Origin: Clostridia bacterium
GTDB taxonomy: Bacteria; Bacillota_A; Clostridia; Christensenellales; Aristaeellaceae
Reading direction: 5' to 3'
Assembly: GCA_017530275.1 (NCBI GenBank)
Contig: JAFXMP010000097.1
Coordinates: 16,022 to 80,021, forward strand
DNA: 64,000 nucleotides
The translations under genes and the position numbers were made by a program. Below the pieces are notes generated by a model that searched no databases, was not told the origin of the DNA, and saw only the letters and a program-made list of their open reading frames with translations. This document shows, piece after piece, positions 25,720 through 32,661 of this stretch. Each line of letters starts with the position of its first letter. Position 1 is the first letter of the stretch.

Positions 25720-26867
25720 TCGAAAAGGTTTGGAACCCGGAGAAGATCGAAGACAGGCTGCAATTGCAGGCCATCCAGCGGCGCAGACCCTTGAGCTGCT
25801 TCTTTGAGCTGACCTACCGCTGCAACTTCCACTGCAAAATGTGCTACATCCGCATGACGGACGCCCAGGCGGCGCAGTACGGCAGGATGCGTACGGTGGA
25901 AGAATGGCTGGATATGGCCCGGCAGCTATACGACGCGGGCGTGCTGTATCTGACCCTCACCGGCGGGGAATGCACCCACTATCCGGGATTTGAAAAGCTG
26001 TATGAACAGCTCGCCCAAATGGGCTTCCGGCTTAGCCTCATGAGCAACGCGGGGGCGTATTCGGACAGTCTTCGTTCCCTGTTCACCCGGTATCCTCCCT
26101 ATGGCGTTGCAGTTACTCTGTACGGGGGAAGCAATGAGACCTACGAAACTGTGACTGGCGATCCTAAAGGCTTGGACAAAGTGATCAATAACATCCGCTT
26201 TTTCCAATCTATCGGCGTTCCAGTGCGGCTGAACTTCACGATGATCCGGCAGAATGCGCTGGATTATCCGAAAGTGGGTCAGTTGTGTATGGAGCTTGGC
26301 ATTCCCTATACGCTGCTGACAGACATTACGTCCCATCAGCATGATGCTTCTTTCTCAGAAGCATTGGCATGCAGGCTCTCCCCCGCGGAACGCGCCTGCG
26401 TGGCGTGCCATCCGCCGGAAGAAGTAGCTTTGGGGCTGGAAAACGCCAAGGAACTGGAGAAGGAATTAACGCATTTCCAGATGCCCACCGCACCGGCTGA
26501 ACCGCCTGCACCGCAGATGGATGCCTGCATTGGGTCTATGACCGAATGTGCCATTTCCTGGAACGGGGAAATGTATACGTGCATTTCCATGAAGGGATAC
26601 CATTCTGTTTCCCCCTTTGAAATCGGCTTTGATGCTGCCTGGGCGCAGTTGAAGGCCGAGCATGAAGCGACCTTTCGCCGCCCAACGGTTTGCCAGTCGT
26701 GCGGCATGGCAAAGGACTGCCTGCATAACTGCGCTGCCCGGCGGTTTGAAGGTACGGGCTCTCCCCATGAGCCTGACCCATACACCTGTCAGTACACCTA
26801 TCTGCTGAGGCTGTACAAGGGTCGGCGGAAGGTTGCCGACATTCCCCCACCCCCAAGCTGCGTCTGA
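25716..26867 (+). CDS. Radical SAM/SPASM peptide-modifying enzyme
   Basis: 383 residues. The [4Fe-4S] motif is Cys36-x3-Cys40-x2-Cys43 (YRCNFHCKMCYI), followed by TLTGGECTHYPGF as the SAM-binding GGE. The C-terminal SPASM-like region (about 268-370) has Cys in CIGSMTECAIS, YTCISMKG, CQSCGMAKDCLHNC and YTCQYTY for auxiliary clusters. Such enzymes install thioether, carbon-carbon or other crosslinks in precursor peptides. The natural substrate is the Cys/Asn-rich peptide encoded 42 bases downstream. A TTG at 25692 would extend the frame, but ATG 25716, overlapping the PqqD stop, is preferred. The chemistry performed cannot be read from the sequence. Confidence 0.9.
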   Translation: MIEKVWNPEKIEDRLQLQAIQRRRPLSCFFELTYRCNFHCKMCYIRMTDAQAAQYGRMRTVEEWLDMARQLYDAGVLYLTLTGGECTHYPGFEKLYEQLAQMGFRLSLMSNAGAYSDSLRSLFTRYPPYGVAVTLYGGSNETYETVTGDPKGLDKVINNIRFFQSIGVPVRLNFTMIRQNALDYPKVGQLCMELGIPYTLLTDITSHQHDASFSEALACRLSPAERACVACHPPEEVALGLENAKELEKELTHFQMPTAPAEPPAPQMDACIGSMTECAISWNGEMYTCISMKGYHSVSPFEIGFDAAWAQLKAEHEATFRRPTVCQSCGMAKDCLHNCAARRFEGTGSPHEPDPYTCQYTYLLRLYKGRRKVADIPPPPSCV

Positions 26868-26909
26868 GGCCCGAAGCCCGGACATGACCACAAAGAGGAG
26901 AAGATTCCC

Positions 26910-27122
26910 ATGAAAAAATATGAAGCCCCTGAACTGTTTGTTGACTACTTCGCCGCGGACACTATGATCGCGTCATCCGATACCAAGAACGGCAATCCCG
27001 ATAATAACCAGAACTGCTGGGGATGTAATCAGAGCGCTGGTGCGACAGATCCGAACAATACTCAAAATTCATGTGGGCTTACCCCTAATAACGCGTCAGC
27101 CTACAATTACTTCTGTACATGA
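26910..27122 (+). CDS. Candidate RiPP precursor peptide, Cys/Asn-rich core
   Basis: 70 residues with GAGGAG nine bases before the ATG. The leader MKKYEAPELFVDYFAADTMI resembles the MKKYE.P.....F...D.I leaders of many clostridial small peptides. From about residue 22 the sequence becomes Asn/Ser/Gly rich, with four Cys at positions 36, 39, 55 and 69 and aromatic residues Trp37, Tyr65, Tyr67, Phe68 near the Cys. That suits a radical-SAM-modified thioether or crosslinked peptide. Position directly after the radical SAM gene and ATGA overlap with the kinase-like gene support the assignment. No known precursor family was recognised. Confidence 0.75.
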   Translation: MKKYEAPELFVDYFAADTMIASSDTKNGNPDNNQNCWGCNQSAGATDPNNTQNSCGLTPNNASAYNYFCT

Positions 27123-27958
27123 GATCATTCTACTGTGGACAGTATTTGATCCGGCTTGAGTGTTACCGAGATATTGCTGATATCTTCCGCCTAATATGGA
27201 AAGATAGCGTATTTGATTTGTCCAAAAGTCCGGATGTTGTTATGCATATTGAGGAAGGAATTGAAACTGTCCCAGAGAAAGAAAAAAAAGCATGGCATTT
27301 GCATAATCATGGCGGTTTGAATGAAGTTTTCTATTCTCCTAAAGGGCATCCCGTTTTCTCTTTAGTATACGGGTCATTCCCGCAAGAATTGACCATACGA
27401 TTAAGCACTCCTGTCAGTAACTATGCACGTATTGGCATACAGCATGGTATAATGTTGTCATTATATCAAAAATGCGTCGGATTGCATGGGGTCACATTGT
27501 TGTGCGGTGATGAAATCGTCATTCTTTCCGCTCCGAGTGGTACGGGAAAAACGACCCTTGCAAAGCTGCTGGAAAAGTATTGTAACGCTATTATCATAAA
27601 TGGTGATTTTGCCTTGCTGAGTCCGACAGCGGACGCTGTGGTCTTTGAACCGACTCCCTTCTGCGGGACCTCCGGGAGAGCATTGAATCACCGATTCATG
27701 GTGAACAGGGTCATATTCCTTGGACAAGCTAAAGAGAACAATTGGCGTACTTTGGACGGGCGAGAAGCCATGATAAAATTCATGAGCAACGCATTTGTTC
27801 CGGAATGGGACAACTTTATGCAGCAGGCAGTGCAAGGAAACATCCTGAGTTGTGTTTCTATGCTGAAAGTAAACGCCTATGATTTTGCTCCGACAAAGGA
27901 AGCTGCGGAGATGTTTATGAAGCAATTGGCAGAGAATTCTCAACATCGTTCAGAATGA
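27119..27958 (+). CDS. HPr kinase/phosphorylase-like P-loop protein
   Basis: 279 residues. The centre has HGVTLLCGDEIVILSAPSGT then GKTTLAKLLEKY, an HprK-type P-loop (about 137-146), followed by INGDFALLSPTADAVVFEPTPFCGTSG, which resembles the HprK/PadeK catalytic region. The N-terminal 100 residues are not the usual HprK serine-kinase domain. Relatives in lasso-peptide clusters phosphorylate the precursor, so peptide phosphorylation is a possible job here. The start overlaps the precursor stop. The base composition is clearly richer in A and T than in the flanking genes, suggesting separate acquisition. Confidence 0.75.
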   Translation: MRSFYCGQYLIRLECYRDIADIFRLIWKDSVFDLSKSPDVVMHIEEGIETVPEKEKKAWHLHNHGGLNEVFYSPKGHPVFSLVYGSFPQELTIRLSTPVSNYARIGIQHGIMLSLYQKCVGLHGVTLLCGDEIVILSAPSGTGKTTLAKLLEKYCNAIIINGDFALLSPTADAVVFEPTPFCGTSGRALNHRFMVNRVIFLGQAKENNWRTLDGREAMIKFMSNAFVPEWDNFMQQAVQGNILSCVSMLKVNAYDFAPTKEAAEMFMKQLAENSQHRSE

Positions 27959-28105
27959 CACGGACGGAGCGTGCAGGATGACTTAGGTTAAGAATGGCTT
28001 CTGAAAATCAAAATAATTTCAGGAATCGCTGCCATCTGTCAGATTGTTCCGTATCAAATGATGTAAACGATGATGAAAAATCGTCGAAAAAAAGGAGGCA
28101 AAACT

Positions 28106-28357
28106 ATGAGCGAATTTGGTTTCAAGTACCCGACCAGCAAGGAAGACATGGAAAAACTGCGCAAACAACTTCGGCAGGAGATTTCAGAAGACGATCTTGA
28201 TGCTATTGTGGGCGGCAACGATGACAAGAACAAGAAAAAGAAGGACAAAACCGGTTTTCCCTTTACTTGTGAATTCTGCGGCGCTAGCATGGTAATTTAC
28301 CAGTTTGAAGACGTTGGCAAGCACATGACCAAGTGCCCCAACAACCCCTACAAGTAA
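28106..28357 (+). CDS. Double-glycine-leader precursor with a zinc-finger-like core
   Basis: 83 residues; AAAGGAGG (28091-28097) fixes ATG 28106. Residues 1-37 form an acidic helical leader ending EISEDDLDAIVGG, the classic double-glycine cut site for C39 peptidases. The predicted product (38-83) starts with a Lys/Asp-rich stretch and ends with Cys55-x2-Cys58-x14-His73-x3-Cys77, a CCHC metal-site pattern unusual for a bacteriocin. The only C39 exporter seen in the window is at 13127. A stem-loop follows the gene. The leader assignment is firm by pattern; the metal site and the exporter link are inference. Confidence 0.72.
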   Translation: MSEFGFKYPTSKEDMEKLRKQLRQEISEDDLDAIVGGNDDKNKKKKDKTGFPFTCEFCGASMVIYQFEDVGKHMTKCPNNPYK

Positions 28358-28379
28358 TTTTTCCTGCACAATCCTTCAC

Positions 28380-28404
28380 CTGGCGGGCCTGTCCCGCCGG
28401 GTTT
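28380..28404 (+). terminator. Stem-loop after the double-glycine precursor
   Basis: GGCGGG (28382-28387) pairs with CCCGCC (28393-28398), followed by GGGTTTCTG. It could partly stop transcription, so that the peptide is made in excess over the downstream genes, as is common in peptide clusters. Confidence 0.45.
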
Positions 28405-28424
28405 CTGCGTATTTGGAGGTTTCA

Positions 28425-28976
28425 ATGAAAAAGGGACTTAAAATCCTGTGCCTGATCGTGGCGCTGATTGCGGTTTTCCTTCTGGGCTGGCGCGTGATGC
28501 CGAATATTTGGCCGGGCATCAAGGAAGCGGTAGTCTATCCTGTGATGCCGCAATTAAAGCCCACCCCCGCCCCCACCCAGGAGCCGTACCAGCCGAAAAG
28601 CACCGCCGCTTTTGGCGATCCCATCGCCGCCACCGACAGCCTGATTTATTATTTCTATAAGGATTACTGCCCCTGGTGCCGCCAATTGGAGCCGCTGACG
28701 GCGGGCCTGCCCGAAACCATCACCCTGCCGGACGGGACCCAAAGCGCAGTGAAGCTGGTATGCCTGAACAAGGTGGAAGAACCCATGCTCCAGGTGATCA
28801 CCGCGTACTATGAACAGTACGGCGTGCCGGAGGAAGAACAGTACGTGCCCGCCATAGTGATTGGCGGCCGGTATCTGTTTACCTATAACGAGATCGTTCC
28901 GCAGCTGATGGAAGCCCTGACAGCCGGCGAGGGCCTGACCACGCCCCTTCTGAACGGGGCGGAGCGGACCAACTAA
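28425..28976 (+). CDS. Membrane-anchored thioredoxin-fold protein (CPWC)
   Basis: 183 residues: a short basic start, one membrane segment (about 5-22), a Pro-rich linker (KPTPAPTQEPYQP) and an extracytoplasmic thioredoxin-like domain with YYFYKDYCPWCRQLEPL (CPWC near 81-84) and a cis-Pro region VPAIVIGG. It probably oxidises or reduces thiols outside the membrane. Between two Cys-containing peptides and an ABC exporter, it may handle the disulfides of the exported product. GGAGG (28415-28419) sets ATG 28425; an upstream TTG in frame is not used. Confidence 0.8.
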   Translation: MKKGLKILCLIVALIAVFLLGWRVMPNIWPGIKEAVVYPVMPQLKPTPAPTQEPYQPKSTAAFGDPIAATDSLIYYFYKDYCPWCRQLEPLTAGLPETITLPDGTQSAVKLVCLNKVEEPMLQVITAYYEQYGVPEEEQYVPAIVIGGRYLFTYNEIVPQLMEALTAGEGLTTPLLNGAERTN

Positions 28977-29003
28977 GCCTCGGCGCGTCAACTGAAAGAA
29001 AAA

Positions 29004-30683
29004 ATGAGCAATTTATCGAAGATCAAAAAGATTCTTAGCAGCCGCGCCCTGTCCGCCATTTACCGGTGGAGCAAGCCCGTGCACAAGTCTCTTCTGGCTA
29101 TCTGCCTGTTCAGCGTCACCGGTTCTCTGGTGTCTTTGGGGCTTACCTTGGTGACGAAGCGCCTGATCGACGGGGCTACCGGCGCGAACCAAGGCGCACT
29201 GTGGACATATGGCGCGCTGCTGGTGGGGCTGATCGCTTTCTCACGGGGAATCTCGGTGCTGAGTTCTGTGATCCGCACCAAAACGCAGAGCCATCTGCAA
29301 AAGCATATGCAAACCCTGGTGACCACCTCCATTCTTGGCAAGGAATACGCCAGCCTGAAAGGATACCACAGCGGCGAACTGGTGAACCGCGTTTTTTCCG
29401 ACGTAAGCGTGGTTCAAAGCGGCGTGATGGGCCTGCTGCCGTCCGTTTTGAGCATCATGGTCAGCTTTTTTGGCGCCGCCGCCATCCTGATTTCCATGGA
29501 CTGGCGCTTTGTGCCCGTGATGATCTTAGCGGGTGTGATGGGTTCCGGCCTGATGCTGGCTTTCCGGGAGCCCATGAAGCGCCGGCATAAGCGCATGCAG
29601 GAAGCGGAAGACGCGCTGCACGCTTCCACCCAGGAAACGCTGGAAAATATTCGGCTGGTGAAAGCCAGCGTATCGGAGGATCGGGCCATTTCCGCCATGG
29701 AGCAGCACCGGGAGCATCTGCGCACCGAGCAGATCCGCAACGCCAAGCTGTCGATCCTGATGAACCAGGGTATGGGCAGCATGTTCGATATCTCCTGGCT
29801 GATTTGCAACCTGTGGGGCTGCGTGAAGATTTTTCAGGGAGAGTTCACGTACGGCTCTTTGGCCGCGCTGATCCAGTTGGTGGGGCGTATCCAGGCCCCC
29901 ATCGCCAACGCTGTCAATCTGGTCTCCCAGGCTTACGGCGTGGTTGCGTCGGCGGAACGGCTGCTGGAGGTCATCGGCCTTCCGGATGAGGATCAGGGGA
30001 CGAAGCTCGCGGGTTTTGACGCCATCAAAATCGAGGACGTGAGCTTCCATTATGACGATGGAACCGAAAATGTGCTCGCCCATGTCAGCGCGACGATTCG
30101 GCGGGGGGACTTTGTTGCCCTGACCGGCATCAGCGGCGGCGGCAAGACCAGTCTCTTCCAGCTTCTTTTGGGTATCTACCGGCCCAAGAGCGGCACGGTG
30201 CAGTTCCAATATGGCGATATGTCCGTGCCCGCCAGCCGGGGAACGAGAAGCCTGTTCGCCTACGTCCCCCAGGGAAACACCTTGATGTCAGGGACCCTGA
30301 AAGACAACCTGACCATGTTCACCGATGGAGCAGCAGACGAGGAGATCAGAAAGGCAATCCATGCCGCGTGCTTAGACGAGTTGGTTTCGGAAATCGGCCT
30401 GGACGCCGTGCTGGGTGAGCGCGGCGTGGGGCTTTCCGAAGGCCAGGCCCAGCGGGTGGCGGTAGCGCGGGCGCTGCTTTCCAACGCGCCGATCCTGCTT
30501 TTGGACGAATCCACCAGCGCGCTGGACGAGCAAACGGAAGCGGCGCTTTTGAAAAACATTGCCGCCATGCGGGATAAAACCTGCATCATCGTGACCCATC
30601 GGAAGGCCGCCCTGGCAATTTGCGATTATACCCTTCATATCGAGCGGGGCCGTATGATCCGCTCAGAAATCGAAGCGTCATGA
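29004..30683 (+). CDS. ABC transporter with fused permease and ATPase domains
   Basis: 559 residues: a type-1 exporter membrane domain (about 20-310) followed by an ATPase domain with Walker A GISGGGKTS (about 374), a variant signature LSEGQAQR (about 476) and Walker B LLLDESTSALD. There is no C39 peptidase domain, so leader removal must be done by another protein, perhaps the S26-like peptidase. It is the obvious exporter of the RiPP-like locus, since it lies in the same direction with small spacings and its stop overlaps the next start. Confidence 0.88.
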   Translation: MSNLSKIKKILSSRALSAIYRWSKPVHKSLLAICLFSVTGSLVSLGLTLVTKRLIDGATGANQGALWTYGALLVGLIAFSRGISVLSSVIRTKTQSHLQKHMQTLVTTSILGKEYASLKGYHSGELVNRVFSDVSVVQSGVMGLLPSVLSIMVSFFGAAAILISMDWRFVPVMILAGVMGSGLMLAFREPMKRRHKRMQEAEDALHASTQETLENIRLVKASVSEDRAISAMEQHREHLRTEQIRNAKLSILMNQGMGSMFDISWLICNLWGCVKIFQGEFTYGSLAALIQLVGRIQAPIANAVNLVSQAYGVVASAERLLEVIGLPDEDQGTKLAGFDAIKIEDVSFHYDDGTENVLAHVSATIRRGDFVALTGISGGGKTSLFQLLLGIYRPKSGTVQFQYGDMSVPASRGTRSLFAYVPQGNTLMSGTLKDNLTMFTDGAADEEIRKAIHAACLDELVSEIGLDAVLGERGVGLSEGQAQRVAVARALLSNAPILLLDESTSALDEQTEAALLKNIAAMRDKTCIIVTHRKAALAICDYTLHIERGRMIRSEIEAS

Positions 30684-31366
30684 AAACGATCATCATCGGC
30701 GATGTGCACGGCCAAAACGATGTGCTGCAAGCCCTGCTGTGCAAGCTCCAGCCGGACGAAAAAACAGATACTCTGATCATGCTGGGCGATTTGTTTGACC
30801 GCGGGCCGGAATCCTGGGAGGTCTTTCAGACTGTTCAATCGCTGGCCGCGTCCTTTGGCCAGCGCTTTATTCTGCTTCGGGGCAATCATGAAGATTATCT
30901 GCTCCGGCCCCGGCTGACCCTGTCTGAGCGCATGGTTTGGAATCAGGTAGGCAGACCGGCGACGGTCCGGTCCTTTGCCCGTCATGGCATGAAGATGGAG
31001 GACGCCATCCCCTGGCTGTCGGAGCATTGCCAGCCATTTTGGCGCGGGGAAGAATTTCAATGCGTTCATGCCGGACTGCTGGTTGAGCCCATCGAAGCAA
31101 ACGACATGGAAACCCTGCTCCACGACCATACCGTCACGTTCCGCAACAAATACGCCGGTCCCCTGACCATCGTGGGGCACATCGCGCTGGATGCGCCCGC
31201 GTACTTCCCCGGGAACGGGGAAGAAGTCAGGGAGCTTCCTGAGGATCAACAGCTTGAATTGCCCAAAACAGGCGTGATCTGCATTGACACCGGCTGCGGC
31301 AAAGGCGGAAAACTGACCGCCATGACTGTGGAAAACGGCCGGTTTATCCTGGAAAACGTAAACTGA
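30680..31366 (+). CDS. Calcineurin-like metallophosphoesterase
   Basis: 228 residues, starting at the ATG that overlaps the ABC stop (ATGA). Metal-binding motifs are GDVHG (7-11), GDLFDRGPE (about 34-42), GNHE (about 69) and later HAG and GH, the layout of PrpA/ApaH-type phosphatases. A substrate cannot be named. Because the locus also encodes a kinase-like protein, removal of phosphate from a peptide or protein is one possibility, but the coupling to the exporter gene is the only evidence. Confidence 0.82.
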   Translation: MKTIIIGDVHGQNDVLQALLCKLQPDEKTDTLIMLGDLFDRGPESWEVFQTVQSLAASFGQRFILLRGNHEDYLLRPRLTLSERMVWNQVGRPATVRSFARHGMKMEDAIPWLSEHCQPFWRGEEFQCVHAGLLVEPIEANDMETLLHDHTVTFRNKYAGPLTIVGHIALDAPAYFPGNGEEVRELPEDQQLELPKTGVICIDTGCGKGGKLTAMTVENGRFILENVN

Positions 31367-31385
31367 AAGAAAACATTGGAAGCTG

Positions 31386-31415
31386 TGGACAATCCTGGCC
31401 CATGTGTGGTAAAAT
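31386..31415 (+). promoter_or_regulatory. Probable promoter of the sigma-factor operon
   Basis: TGGACA (31386-31391), 18-base spacer, TAAAAT (31410-31415). It lies after the phosphoesterase stop and before the small protein at 31548. The match is good but not perfect. Confidence 0.5.
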
Positions 31416-31547
31416 ATCCATGAAAGACGTTCCGCCGATTCATACCCCGCCATCCATGAAATGATCCGTTCGGAATCGCTGCCATCTTTCCTGCTCGTCC
31501 GTATAAAATACGGAAGATTATTGAAGGAAAGAAAGGAGGAGCTACAT

Positions 31548-31742
31548 TTGGAGGAAGTAATCAGCTTACTGTTTGATTTTCAGTCGTTTGAAGAGAATGA
31601 AGATCTGCAATCTGTGATCGACGCGGTGCATTCGCGGTACGAATCCCGACAGCTAAACGATGATGAGGCTGAGCTTGTGGCGGCGGCGGGGCGGCCGGAA
31701 GCTGCTTTCAAGCATAAAGATCCAAAGGATTTATATTCATGA
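31548..31742 (+). CDS. Small acidic protein preceding the ECF sigma factor
   Basis: 64 residues from a TTG start chosen because AAGGAGG (about 31533-31539) sits eight bases upstream; a longer frame from 31461 lacks such a site. The protein is mostly charged and helical (LEEVISLLFDFQSFEENEDL at the start) with no membrane segment and no known motif. Its stop overlaps the sigma factor start (ATGA), so it may be a regulator or partner of the sigma factor. No family is recognised. Confidence 0.6.
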   Translation: MEEVISLLFDFQSFEENEDLQSVIDAVHSRYESRQLNDDEAELVAAAGRPEAAFKHKDPKDLYS

Positions 31743-32221
31743 ATCCTTCCGATTTCGAACAGATATACGCCGCATACAACAAAAAAGTGATGGGATACAT
31801 CATGGCCCGGGTGCAGCGACGGGCAGAAGCAGAGGATTTATGTGCGGACGTATTTGAAAAGGTTTACAGAAAAATCGATGACTATAACACGGAAAAAGCG
31901 GCTCTCAATACCTGGATTTACACCATTACGCGCAACACCTTGATCGATTACTTCCGGAAAACGAAGCCCACCGAGGAAATCGATGAAAATATCCCGGCAG
32001 ACACGGCGATAGACGCTTCTCTGCTGAAAAGAGAAACGCTGGGCGATCTGGCAAAGGCGCTCAGGACGCTTCCCCGGGAGCAGCAGGATATTGTGGTAAT
32101 GCTGTATTATGATCGCAAACCCATGACGGAAATTGCCGAAATGATGCATCTCAGTTACGGCATGGTAAAGCTGCGTCACCAAAAGGCGTTGGCAACGCTG
32201 AAAAAGTATCTTGACGCGTAA
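31739..32221 (+). CDS. ECF-type RNA polymerase sigma factor
   Basis: 160 residues. Region 2 reads EDLCADVFEKVYRKIDDYNT then ALNTWIYTITRNTLIDYFRK, and region 4 LPREQQDIVVMLYYDRKPMT then EIAEMMHLSYGMVKLRHQKALATLKKYL. Region 3 is missing, as in the ECF group. It directs RNA polymerase to a specific promoter set. It is coupled to the small acidic protein before it rather than to a membrane anti-sigma factor. Whether it controls the neighbouring peptide locus is unknown; the promoter at 24897 is a standard sigma-A one. Confidence 0.88.
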   Translation: MNPSDFEQIYAAYNKKVMGYIMARVQRRAEAEDLCADVFEKVYRKIDDYNTEKAALNTWIYTITRNTLIDYFRKTKPTEEIDENIPADTAIDASLLKRETLGDLAKALRTLPREQQDIVVMLYYDRKPMTEIAEMMHLSYGMVKLRHQKALATLKKYLDA

Positions 32222-32258
32222 AAACAAATGGCAGGAAACTGCAAAACGCACATCGATA

Positions 32259-32298
32259 AAAACCGCCGACGGCGAGTACAGCCGGCCGGCGGTTTTTG
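32259..32298 (+). terminator. Rho-independent terminator after the sigma factor
   Basis: AACCGCCG (32261-32268) pairs with CGGCGGTT (32287-32294), with an inner GGC/GCC pair, followed by TTTTT. Confidence 0.85.
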
Positions 32299-32325
32299 TG
32301 TCGGGGTGAAACGACGGCGTACCAA

Positions 32326-32519
32326 TCATTGCTCTGCTTTCCAGATCAGTTCTTCCAGGGTCTGATACAAATGCTCCGGTTCCACAGACTTTGACAGGAA
32401 ACTGTCCACGCCGATGTGCAGCGCTTCGTCCAGCACGCTCCGCAGTGTCGCAAGCATCTTCCGCACGTCCACGGGCTTGGCAATGTGGGCGGCCATATCG
32501 GCTTTCTTCGCCGCTTTCA
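32326..32519 (-). pseudogene. Response-regulator receiver remnant(s) from a sensor kinase
   Basis: The minus strand ends an open frame at 32326 reading AAHIAKPVDVRKMLATLRSV and then GVDSFLSKSVEPEHLYQTLE. Each resembles the last quarter of a receiver domain (the K-P motif and final helix). Two receiver ends joined within 70 residues, with no phosphoacceptor Asp and no start, point to deletion remains of a hybrid kinase with two receivers. Confidence 0.5.
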
Positions 32520-32533
32520 GCGCCTGTATCCGT

Positions 32534-32661
32534 TTACAGCGACAGCGCCTTCTCCCGCATGGTCATGCTTCTTTCCTCGTGTTTGCTCTTATACGGTCTG
32601 TTCCAGGAGCCGGTTTCGATCAGGTTCCCTTCAGGATCAGCGATATTCATCACAGGAACTG
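32534..32661 (-). pseudogene. VOC/glyoxalase-family C-terminal remnant
   Basis: Directly after the alpha-galactosidase stop the minus strand reads TVPVMNIADPEGNLIETGSW then NRPYKS and runs to a stop at 32534. IADPEGNLIE is the hallmark of the last strand of VOC metalloenzymes, where the Glu binds the metal. Everything before it is lost, apparently replaced by the end of the alpha-galactosidase gene. Confidence 0.5.

Noticed and set aside
27994..28200. 68-codon plus-strand ORF overlapping the double-glycine precursor
   Set aside because: It shares bases with the precursor in another frame, lacks a ribosome site, and has no protein-like pattern.
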